Positions 1 to 7,689 of a stretch of DNA of 64,000 bases are shown one piece after another. The stretch is from the NCBI GenBank assembly GCA_963797475.1, contig CAWCPR010000001.1, positions 1,302,001-1,366,000 of the forward strand, in the 5' to 3' direction. Positions within the stretch are counted from its first letter, which is position 1. Each line of letters opens with the position of its first letter. Source of the DNA: CAWCPR01 sp963797475. GTDB lineage: Bacteria > Chloroflexota > Anaerolineae > Anaerolineales > UBA4823. The notes under the pieces are model-generated. The model was not told the DNA's origin and did not search any database. It worked only from the letters and a program-made list of their open reading frames with translations. The position numbers and the translations under genes are program-made.

Positions 1-1
1 C

Positions 2-508
2 AGCCTTTCGGTCGCCATCCAATACCCCGAAAGGGTTCGCAAAGTCGTGGTCATCGGGTCGCCCATCGTTGGGTCTTCCTTATCCCTTCTGTTAAAACTC
101 TTCGGCCGCCGCCCGGTGGCTTATGTGGTCCACCATAACATGTGGGGGTTGCGCCTGGGCTTCAAGTTGTTAGCGCCGTTTTACTCGCGCGATCCTTGCT
201 GGTACGATATGATGAATCGCGACCTATCCCGAACGACGTTGGAATCCTTCCTGCTCAGCATTGCTTCGCTGCGCGAGACGGACCTGCGGCCCCAGATCGG
301 CAAGATCAGCGTGCCAACCATGGGGATGTTTGGAGATAAAGACATCGTCGTCAACCCCAACCAGTGGAAACCGATGCAGGAGGGCATCCCCAACGTCCGC
401 ATTGAGCGCTTTTCCACCGCCGGACACTTCATTATGCTCGATGAGCCGCAGAAATTCATGGAGACTTTGCACGACTTCCTGGATTGTTCGACACCCTGTC
501 CGCAATGA
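2..508 (+). CDS. alpha/beta hydrolase, C-terminal part (cut by window edge)
   Basis: This is the 3' part of an alpha/beta-fold hydrolase; its start lies left of the window. The frame is open from base 2. It begins just after the expected nucleophile elbow (SLSVAIQYPERV), crosses a cap region, and then shows the acid strand (MFGDKDIVV) and the catalytic His loop (STAGHFIMLDEP). The nucleophile motif is not visible, so catalytic competence cannot be judged. The GTG at 47 is only an internal codon. The stop (506-508) overlaps the next gene's ATG at 505, so the two are probably cotranscribed and translationally coupled. The substrate cannot be told. Confidence 0.85.
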   Translation, partial: SLSVAIQYPERVRKVVVIGSPIVGSSLSLLLKLFGRRPVAYVVHHNMWGLRLGFKLLAPFYSRDPCWYDMMNRDLSRTTLESFLLSIASLRETDLRPQIGKISVPTMGMFGDKDIVVNPNQWKPMQEGIPNVRIERFSTAGHFIMLDEPQKFMETLHDFLDCSTPCPQ

Positions 509-1785
509 TGTTAAAGATTATCCTGCAAGATCCTCGTTACCTGCATCCTTTCAACGAGCGCGCCCGGGACCTGCGTATTCTCAACAAGCCGCTCTGGCTG
601 GTCCAACGCGACGTTCTGGCGCCTTATGCCAACCGCGAGATCGAGCTGCTGGATGGAGAATCCCTGCCTGAAACGGATGAAGCGTGCCTGGTTTATCGCG
701 ATAACCTGTATTTTGACAGCGATTATATCCAGGCTTTCCTGAAAGAAGCGCAACTGCGCCGGCGGGCCTGCCGGGCGGCATTTACCACCAACGATGCGCC
801 ATTCCGCGAACACGCCTTACCCCTATCGACCTCCTACACCCAGGAGGGCGAGCTCTTCCTGGCGGATTTGTGGTATTTCCCGAACGGGCCAGAGAAGCAC
901 GCCGAACCGGTCGTGGTCGATTCACATTCAATCGAAGCGGGTTATTATCACGTACCTACCTACATGGCGTACGAACAGGGCGATCTGGTTTTCCAGGTGC
1001 CGCTGCGCAGCTTGATCGCGATCAATTCGTGGGTGCATGTTTTCATCACAGACGTGGTCTTTGGCCTGTTCAGCCGCGGCGCCCGCTTCGAAAACCACTT
1101 AAATCGGGATCCATTTTTCAAATTGCGCACTCTGGCCCGGGCGATGTATGAGGGCAAGCAGGTGTTGGAATGCTCAGAGCTGGTGAAAGTCGGCCGGAAC
1201 TGCGTCATCGACCCGCGCGCCGTGATCCACGGCCCAACGACAATCGGCAATAATGTCACCATCAACGCCGGCGCTGTCATTGAAAACTGCATCATTGGCG
1301 ACAACGTCAACATTTCCCAGGATTGCCAGTTGATGCTTTCGGTTGTCGGAGACGGGGCCTTCTTACCCTTCCGGACCTCCCTTTTCATGACCACCTTGAT
1401 GGATAACAGCATGGTGGCCCAAAACACCTGCCTGCAGATGTGTGTAATTGGCAGAAATACATTTATTGGGGCCGGTTCTACTTTTACCGATTTCAACTTG
1501 CTGCCCAAACCCTTGTTCGCCCTGGACGGACAGGGAGAGTTGGGACTGGCAAACCGGCCTGTCCTGGGAGGCTGTGTAGGCCACAACTGCCGCCTGGGAT
1601 CTGGGATGGTCATCTTCCCTGCCCGGACAATCGAATCGGACGTCGTGCTTTTCGCTTCGGCGGAGCGCCGTGTGATCGACCGGGATGTATATTACGAAGA
1701 CAGCGACCATCACAAACTATCGTTTTCTACCATGCACCCGCGCCTCTATCCCCGCCCCGGCGAGGCGATAAAAGAATCATGGTAG
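505..1785 (+). CDS. GlmU-like left-handed beta-helix (hexapeptide repeat) protein
   Basis: A 426-residue protein. From about residue 229 to 385 it has isoleucine/valine-rich hexapeptide repeats (for example VIDPRAVIHGPTTIGNNVTI), which form a left-handed parallel beta helix as in GlmU and other acyl- or nucleotidyl-transferases. The N-terminal half (DLRILNKPLWLVQRDVL..., then an acidic stretch ending in VYRDNLYFD) resembles the reduced nucleotidyltransferase-like region of GlmU-like proteins, but I see no clear GxGxRM signature. Function is inferred only at the level of sugar-nucleotide or acyl transfer. The chosen start ATG (505) forms an ATGA overlap with the upstream hydrolase stop. The next gene starts 3 nt after its stop, so it sits in a compact operon. 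Confidence 0.8.
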   Translation: MMLKIILQDPRYLHPFNERARDLRILNKPLWLVQRDVLAPYANREIELLDGESLPETDEACLVYRDNLYFDSDYIQAFLKEAQLRRRACRAAFTTNDAPFREHALPLSTSYTQEGELFLADLWYFPNGPEKHAEPVVVDSHSIEAGYYHVPTYMAYEQGDLVFQVPLRSLIAINSWVHVFITDVVFGLFSRGARFENHLNRDPFFKLRTLARAMYEGKQVLECSELVKVGRNCVIDPRAVIHGPTTIGNNVTINAGAVIENCIIGDNVNISQDCQLMLSVVGDGAFLPFRTSLFMTTLMDNSMVAQNTCLQMCVIGRNTFIGAGSTFTDFNLLPKPLFALDGQGELGLANRPVLGGCVGHNCRLGSGMVIFPARTIESDVVLFASAERRVIDRDVYYEDSDHHKLSFSTMHPRLYPRPGEAIKESW

Positions 1786-1788
1786 CTC

Positions 1789-2871
1789 GTGGATACCTTT
1801 GCGTTCATCATCCACCCAATCGACCCCAAGCGCGACGTCAGCCGGAAATTTCCCCTCGCCGGGCGGATTTTCAGCGAGCGCCAGATCAACTTCCTTTCCA
1901 CTTTTTTCCCACCGGTTTACATTTCCGAGATTGAGGGAATTCGTTCGGCAGCCACTGGCAAACAGGTTAAAGGCTGGTTTATCGCCTGCCCGCTGACCCC
2001 AGACCGCATGCTGCAGTTGCCAGAAAGAACAGTTTATCGTAAGATTATTCAAGCTGGCCGCCTGGCGGAAAAGCTCGGTGCAGATATATTGGGCCTGGGC
2101 GCCTTTACTTCCGTGGTGGGGGATGGTGGGATCACTGTCGCCAGGCATCTGCAGGTCCCGGTAACCACCGGGGACGCTTACACGGTTGCCATCGCCGTTC
2201 AGGCGGTTCGCCTGGCTGCCCAGATGATGGGGATCGACTTTGAAAATGCCACCGCGGCAGTGGTTGGAGCGACTGGCGCAATCGGGCGTGTCTGCGCCGG
2301 GCTGCTTGCCGCCGATGTGGGCCGGCTGGTCCTGATCGGCCGCCGCCCGGACGCGCTGGAGGCGCTCGAACAGGAGTTAAAGCATGCCAGCGGGCGCGCC
2401 TGCCTGGAGACCAGCACCGAGGTGCGGTCGCTGGAAAAAGCGCAGTTGATCCTGGCCGTTTCCAGCGCTTCCCAGGCGATAATACTGCCTGAACACCTGA
2501 TGCCGGGCAGCGTCGTTTGTGATGTAGCCCGGCCAAGAGACGTTTCAGCCCGGGTGGCGGCTGCCAGAGACGATGTATTGGTGATCGATGGCGGCATGGT
2601 CGACATGCCCGGGGATGTGAACTTCAACTTTGACTTTGGCTTTCCGCCGGGCAAAGCTTATGCCTGTATGGCGGAGACGGTAGCCCTGGCGCTGGAAGGC
2701 CGCATGGAAGATTACACGCTGGGTAAACGCTTTACACGGGAGCACGTTGAGGAGATCACGGCGATCGCCGAAAAACACGGTTTCCGGCTAAGCGGTTTTC
2801 GCTCCTTCGAGCGCGCCGTAACGCCTGAAGAAATTGAAAGGATTCGTAAGCGTGCCAGGGCCCATTTTTAG
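1789..2871 (+). CDS. long-chain acyl-ACP reductase-like (AAR family) dehydrogenase
   Basis: A 360-residue protein resembling cyanobacterial acyl-ACP reductase, which reduces fatty acyl-ACP to fatty aldehyde with NADPH. Visible family landmarks are a Gly/Ser-rich segment (LGLGAFTSVVGDGG, about 101-114), the nucleotide-binding loop VVGATGAIG (158-166), an IDGGMVDMPGD segment (266-276), and YACMAETVALALE (291-303), where Cys293 aligns with the catalytic acyl-thioester cysteine of cyanobacterial AAR. The C-terminal AEKHGFRLSGF also matches. The start is GTG (1789), 3 nt after the previous stop. No aldehyde-deformylating oxygenase is present in the window, so the aldehyde's fate is unknown. The family assignment rests on remembered motifs, not a search. 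Pipelines may call it a shikimate dehydrogenase-like protein. Confidence 0.75.
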   Translation: MDTFAFIIHPIDPKRDVSRKFPLAGRIFSERQINFLSTFFPPVYISEIEGIRSAATGKQVKGWFIACPLTPDRMLQLPERTVYRKIIQAGRLAEKLGADILGLGAFTSVVGDGGITVARHLQVPVTTGDAYTVAIAVQAVRLAAQMMGIDFENATAAVVGATGAIGRVCAGLLAADVGRLVLIGRRPDALEALEQELKHASGRACLETSTEVRSLEKAQLILAVSSASQAIILPEHLMPGSVVCDVARPRDVSARVAAARDDVLVIDGGMVDMPGDVNFNFDFGFPPGKAYACMAETVALALEGRMEDYTLGKRFTREHVEEITAIAEKHGFRLSGFRSFERAVTPEEIERIRKRARAHF

Positions 2872-2986
2872 GCTGTTTTTACTGCAATTTATTCATCTGA
2901 AAAATAAACTGTTAACGGGGTTCCTGGGTCCATCGGAGAATTGATCGTTTCGAAAAAAGAGATATTCTAATTCCAGGGAGGCTGTG

Positions 2987-3874
2987 ATGAGCAAAGCCCG
3001 GCTTTTGATTGTAGAGGATGATATCGACATTTCCAATATGCTGCAGATTTACTTCAAAGGGCAAAACTACGAAGTAGACACCGCGCCGCGCGGATCAGAC
3101 GCGCTGGATAAGACTCGCCAGAGCCTGCCGCACCTGATCATTTTAGATATCATGCTGCCGGATATCGATGGATTCGAGGTATGCCGCAGCTTACGCACCA
3201 GCACGCGCACCAGCCACGTTCCAATTATCTTTTTAACCCAAAAAGATGAACGCAGCGATAAATTGCAGGGTTTGGAACTGGGCGCCGACGATTACATCAC
3301 CAAGCCTTTCGACATCGAAGAGCTCAAGCTGCGTGTGCAGCGCGCCATCGTTCGCGCCGAGCAGCAGAGCCTGACCGACCCGCGCTCAGGATTGCCATCC
3401 GGGCGGCTGATCGAAGAACAACTGCGCCGGATTATTCGCCAGGAAGATTGGGCGCTGATGGATATCCGCTTGCAGAATTTCGAGCAGTTTAAGGAAGTTT
3501 ACGGATTCGTCGCCGGCGACGATGTATTGCGCTTCACTGCCATGCTTATGGGCGAAGTGGTGGATGAGCTGGGTAGCTTAAACGACTTTATTGGGCATGC
3601 CGGCGGCGATAACTTCATCATCATCACCAGCGAGGCGGCAGCCCCGGAAATCCGCCAGCGGCTTAAAGCCCGCTTCGCTGAAGAAGCGTTGTCTCACTAT
3701 AACTTTCTGGATCGCGACCAGGGTTATATCGTCACTACGGGCGCGGATGGGAACCCGAAGCAGTCCCCTCTAATGACCCTGTCGGTCGGCGTGGTTTCCC
3801 CATCCAAACATGATTTCGCCGATATTCGTGAAATTACAGAACTGGCCGCGGAGGCCCGGCGCTATGACGCCTAG
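2987..3874 (+). CDS. response regulator with receiver and degenerate GGDEF-like domain
   Basis: A 295-residue regulator. Residues 1-120 are a CheY-like receiver: acidic pocket VEDD, phospho-acceptor Asp54 in LIILDIMLPDIDG, and the conserved Lys in ITKPFD. Residues about 125-295 resemble a GGDEF domain, but the signature reads GGDNF (206-210) instead of GGDEF/GGEEF, so diguanylate cyclase activity is doubtful. The start at 2987 is preferred over GTG 2984 because the AGGGAGG ribosome site (2975-2981) then sits 5 nt upstream. It lies 53 nt before the giant sensor kinase, which is its probable partner. Confidence 0.85.
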   Translation: MSKARLLIVEDDIDISNMLQIYFKGQNYEVDTAPRGSDALDKTRQSLPHLIILDIMLPDIDGFEVCRSLRTSTRTSHVPIIFLTQKDERSDKLQGLELGADDYITKPFDIEELKLRVQRAIVRAEQQSLTDPRSGLPSGRLIEEQLRRIIRQEDWALMDIRLQNFEQFKEVYGFVAGDDVLRFTAMLMGEVVDELGSLNDFIGHAGGDNFIIITSEAAAPEIRQRLKARFAEEALSHYNFLDRDQGYIVTTGADGNPKQSPLMTLSVGVVSPSKHDFADIREITELAAEARRYDA

Positions 3875-3927
3875 GCTCGACAGGTTTTCCCGCCGGTCTT
3901 GAGTTTTAGCCGGCTGGCGCAATATGA

Positions 3928-6900
3928 ATGGCTGAGGTAAATTCGATCACACTCGGAATTTTATTGTTGGTCCTTGGGTCAGGCTTTTCAGTGATGACCC
4001 TGTTCTTGTTGCGCGCCATCCCTCGTCTGCGCGCAACCACACAACCGCCCAACTCACCCCCGTCTACTTTTCAAAAACCCTCCCATCAGGAGGCGGTTTT
4101 ACTCATTCAGGAAGGCGGCCGGGTCGCCTATCTGAACACGGTCGCCCACCAATGGTTCGACCAGTGGGAAGAAGAACCCAATCTGGAGCGATTGGCCCGC
4201 CGGGCGCGCCCCAGCGAAGACTTTCTGCGCCTGTGCGCGAGCGAATCCCAGGCGCGGCTCTCCCTGGATGGGCGTTTTGTCGATGGCACTTCATATTTTG
4301 CTCCATTTGGCGCGCAGCGGGCCATGTTGGTCTCACTGCGCCAACCGCAATGGCTGGTTGATGAAGAGGCGGGCGAGAAAGTCTCAACCCGGTCAGACGC
4401 ATCCCGGCAGATATTCGGCTTGCTGAGCGAGCTGTCCCAAGAGATCAATGCCAGCCTGGACCTGGAGACAACCTTGCAAGCTGTGCTGGAGGCGGTCGAG
4501 CGGCTGATCCCGTTCGATATCTCGGAAGTCAACATATGGGAGCCCGACAAACAGCGCTTTATCCCCTTCCGGCTGGTAGGCGAACACGGCTCGATCCGCC
4601 GGCTGGAAAAAACCACCGAATTCTACACCCCCGGGCAGGGATACACCGGGCGCCTGGCCGACAGCCGGACGCCCCTGCTGATCGATGATGTGGAAATTTA
4701 TCGAGAGGTGAGACCAGCCTTTGATCGCCAGCGCATCCCTTTCCGCTCTTACCTCGGGGCGCCACTGCTATTATCTGGCGAATTGATCGGCACCCTCGAG
4801 CTAATTTCCTTCAACAAAAGCAGTTTCAGCACTAACGATTTGGAGATTTTACGGGTTATTTCAGGATACGCAGCCGCTGCGGTGCACAATGCGCTGCAAT
4901 TCAAAGCAGAGCAAAAACGAGCCCGTGAACTCGCCGGACTGGCCAATCTAGCCCATGCGATTGGTGCGCTGAACGACTCCCAGGACCTCTACGCCCGCCT
5001 GGTTGAGAGCATCGCGCCCCTTTTGAATGTAGAGGTTCTGGGTTTTCTTGTATACGACGAGACCCAACAATCCCTGGATGCGAAAGCCCCCTTTCTTGGC
5101 CTTCCGGAAGGGGTGGTCGCCTGGTACCACACTAAAATTCTGGCGGATAGCCCGGCAGAAAAAATCTGGCTGAATGGAGAGGCGATTTTTACCAACAACG
5201 CCCCGGAGGATGCGCGCCTGGAAAACCTGGGGCTGCACCAGTTAGCCCAGGTCGCCGGAATCCGCCACACGGTTTTGACGCCGCTCTTTTCTGCCGGGCG
5301 CATGCTGGGCTACCTTCAAATCGGCGACAAACGCGATGGCTCGCCATTCGACCAGGACGACCTGAGATTGGCCACAATCATAGCCACCCAGGCTGCCCCG
5401 ATCATCGAAAACGCTTCTTTGATCCTGGAATCCCGCCGCCGGGCGCAAAGGGCGGAAACCCTGCGCCGTATCGCCAGCCTGAGCGGTTCAAACGCTACAC
5501 TCGACGAGATCTTGAAGTTTTCCCTGCTCGATCTGGCTCGCTTGATTCAGGCAGATGTCGCCCTCATTTATCTGCTCGATGAAGACCATGGCGAGCTGCG
5601 CTTGCACAAAAATTCTCTTTTCGGCATCCAGCCAGATACTGCCAACCGCCTTTTACGCTTCCCGGTAGATGATCCCCAATTTCCGAATTCCGTAACCGCA
5701 AGTAAGCTTCAATTTGTAAGCGGGAAAATCAGCGAAAGCGGAGGCCCGGCGCTCTATCGCCCGCTTGTAGAAGTCCTGCGGATCGAGTCCGTGATCGATG
5801 TGCCGCTCATCGCCCGCGAGCGCGGCGTCGGGGAGATCCTTTTGGGGAGCTTCGAGGGCGATTTCTTCGTGCACGGCGACACCTTATCCGCTGCCACAGT
5901 CGCCAGCCAGTTGGCTGCCGCAATCGAGCGCTCTGAGCTTTACTCCCAGTCCGATCAAAACCTGCGCCAGCGTGTGGAGCAGCTTACCGCATTAACTCGC
6001 ATCAGCCGCGAAATCAACACGACCCTCAACCTGGACCACCTGCTGCAACGCGTATACGATGAAGTGCTGCGCACGACGCGCGCGGACTGCGGCACGATCC
6101 TGCTATTCGAGCTTGACGAGACAAGCGCCTCCCCTGCTTCCCCACAAGTGATGCTCCACCTCGGAGACAACCCTTCGACGAGACTGCATCCCCTGGAAGA
6201 ATGGGTATTAAAAGAAAAAGAATCGCTGATCGTCGCTGATTTTAAAAACTCTGAAAATCCTATCCTTAAGCCCCAGGCTGAAATTACGGAACGCGGGCCG
6301 CAGATGGCTGAAGTTCAACCCGCCCATGAAGGCATACGCAGCGCGCTGATCGTTCCGATTGCTTACCAGGGCCAGGTCGCCGGCTTGATCCACCTCCACG
6401 CCCAGGACCCCGATCATTTCTCAACCGCCGACCGCGAGATCAGCGAAACGCTCGCGATCCAGGCCGCCATCGCCCTGGGGAACGCCCAGCGCTTCCGGGA
6501 ACAGATGCGGCGCAGCGACCTGCTCAACCGCCGGGTAGAAACGCTTTCAAGATTGGTCGAAACTTCGCATGTCTTACAAAGCGAGGAATCCCTGGAAGAG
6601 TCGCTTGAATCGATTGCTTATGCAGTCCAGAGCGCCACACCTTTTGATATCGTCTTGATCAGCGTATACAACCTACAGGACGAGACCCTACAGCGAGTGA
6701 GTGGGGCGGGTATCCCTTTACAGACGATGGGGGAACTGCGCGAGCGCACCCAGGCCTGGAAGAGTGTGCAGGAGCTGCTCAAGCTGGAGTTCCGGCGCGG
6801 AGACACTTACTTCATCCCAGGCGAACGAATGCCAGCCATACCGGAAGCGCTGCATTCCGTGACTTTAATGAGTGGAGTCCCATCATTTTCCAACGAATCC

Positions 6901-7689
6901 ACATGGCGTCCCGAGGACATACTCCTGATGCCGCTCATCGCCGCTTCTGGACAGCCCCTGGGCTTGATCAGCGTGGACGCGCCGCGCGACAATCTGCGTC
7001 CGGACCGGCCCACTATTGAAACCCTCGAGATTTTCGGCAGCCAGGCGGCGATTGCGATTGAAAATCGCCAGAAAGTCAGCGCGCTTTCCAGCCAGCTCAG
7101 CCAAATCCAGTGTGAACTGGAGCGCCTGCGTGAGGAAGCGAAGGCAGCCCAGGAACAGCATTCTGCCCTTTTGCAGAACGGACAAGAGCAAGATCTGGCC
7201 ATTCAGTATCTCAGCCAGCGATCCAGGCGCATCCAGGCCGGATTGGAAATTGGCGAAAGCGTCAGCCGAAAGACGGACCGCCAGGAAGTACTTGCTGCCC
7301 TGGGCCAGGAAATCCTGGACCGTATGCGGATGGACATTACTCTGGTCGCCGAGTTGGGATCCGATGCTAACGAGCGGCTGGTCCCCAAGCAGCGAAGAAC
7401 CCCCCAGTCAAAGATTAGGTATTCGCATCCAGACGGTTCTGGGGAACCTACCGGCGGGCTTGAACCCGGAAGTGCTGCTCGGCCAACGCAACCCACTTCG
7501 CCACAGCTTGCTGACCGGCGAAACGCTGCTGGTCGCGGACCTGGCAACGACTTCCGAATGGCAGAACGTTTCCCTGCTCAACGTGATGGAAGCGCGCGCC
7601 TTCATCTGCGTACCCGTTTTGGCAGAAAATCAGCCAAGCGCCGCCATTTTGGCGACCAGCCGCTCACCGCTGGCGCCGTTTGCGGTTGA
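3928..7689 (+). CDS. multi-GAF sensor histidine kinase, segment 1 of 3 (frameshifted)
   Basis: The N-terminal part of one very large kinase split by two frameshifts; the intact gene would run 3928-11015 and encode about 2361 residues. This segment has an N-terminal membrane helix (about residues 8-33), a PAS-like region (55-130), five complete GAF domains (about 165-310, 345-490, 525-665, 695-850, 885-1045), a coiled coil (1045-1105), and the start of a sixth GAF. True coding stops near 7385-7405. Beyond that the homologous reading continues one base later, near short C runs (7383-7386 and 7400-7405). The last roughly 95 residues of this frame (to 7689) are out-of-frame translation. It senses unknown ligands and probably signals to one or both neighbouring response regulators. 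Confidence 0.85.
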   Translation: MAEVNSITLGILLLVLGSGFSVMTLFLLRAIPRLRATTQPPNSPPSTFQKPSHQEAVLLIQEGGRVAYLNTVAHQWFDQWEEEPNLERLARRARPSEDFLRLCASESQARLSLDGRFVDGTSYFAPFGAQRAMLVSLRQPQWLVDEEAGEKVSTRSDASRQIFGLLSELSQEINASLDLETTLQAVLEAVERLIPFDISEVNIWEPDKQRFIPFRLVGEHGSIRRLEKTTEFYTPGQGYTGRLADSRTPLLIDDVEIYREVRPAFDRQRIPFRSYLGAPLLLSGELIGTLELISFNKSSFSTNDLEILRVISGYAAAAVHNALQFKAEQKRARELAGLANLAHAIGALNDSQDLYARLVESIAPLLNVEVLGFLVYDETQQSLDAKAPFLGLPEGVVAWYHTKILADSPAEKIWLNGEAIFTNNAPEDARLENLGLHQLAQVAGIRHTVLTPLFSAGRMLGYLQIGDKRDGSPFDQDDLRLATIIATQAAPIIENASLILESRRRAQRAETLRRIASLSGSNATLDEILKFSLLDLARLIQADVALIYLLDEDHGELRLHKNSLFGIQPDTANRLLRFPVDDPQFPNSVTASKLQFVSGKISESGGPALYRPLVEVLRIESVIDVPLIARERGVGEILLGSFEGDFFVHGDTLSAATVASQLAAAIERSELYSQSDQNLRQRVEQLTALTRISREINTTLNLDHLLQRVYDEVLRTTRADCGTILLFELDETSASPASPQVMLHLGDNPSTRLHPLEEWVLKEKESLIVADFKNSENPILKPQAEITERGPQMAEVQPAHEGIRSALIVPIAYQGQVAGLIHLHAQDPDHFSTADREISETLAIQAAIALGNAQRFREQMRRSDLLNRRVETLSRLVETSHVLQSEESLEESLESIAYAVQSATPFDIVLISVYNLQDETLQRVSGAGIPLQTMGELRERTQAWKSVQELLKLEFRRGDTYFIPGERMPAIPEALHSVTLMSGVPSFSNESTWRPEDILLMPLIAASGQPLGLISVDAPRDNLRPDRPTIETLEIFGSQAAIAIENRQKVSALSSQLSQIQCELERLREEAKAAQEQHSALLQNGQEQDLAIQYLSQRSRRIQAGLEIGESVSRKTDRQEVLAALGQEILDRMRMDITLVAELGSDANERLVPKQRRTPQSKIRYSHPDGSGEPTGGLEPGSAARPTQPTSPQLADRRNAAGRGPGNDFRMAERFPAQRDGSARLHLRTRFGRKSAKRRHFGDQPLTAGAVCG

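Noticed and set aside
960..1613. Minus-strand frame opposite the hexapeptide-repeat gene
   Set aside because: It mirrors the repeat codons of the plus-strand gene and lacks signals.
3602..3616. Active diguanylate cyclase
   Set aside because: The signature is GGDNF, lacking the Glu expected for catalysis.
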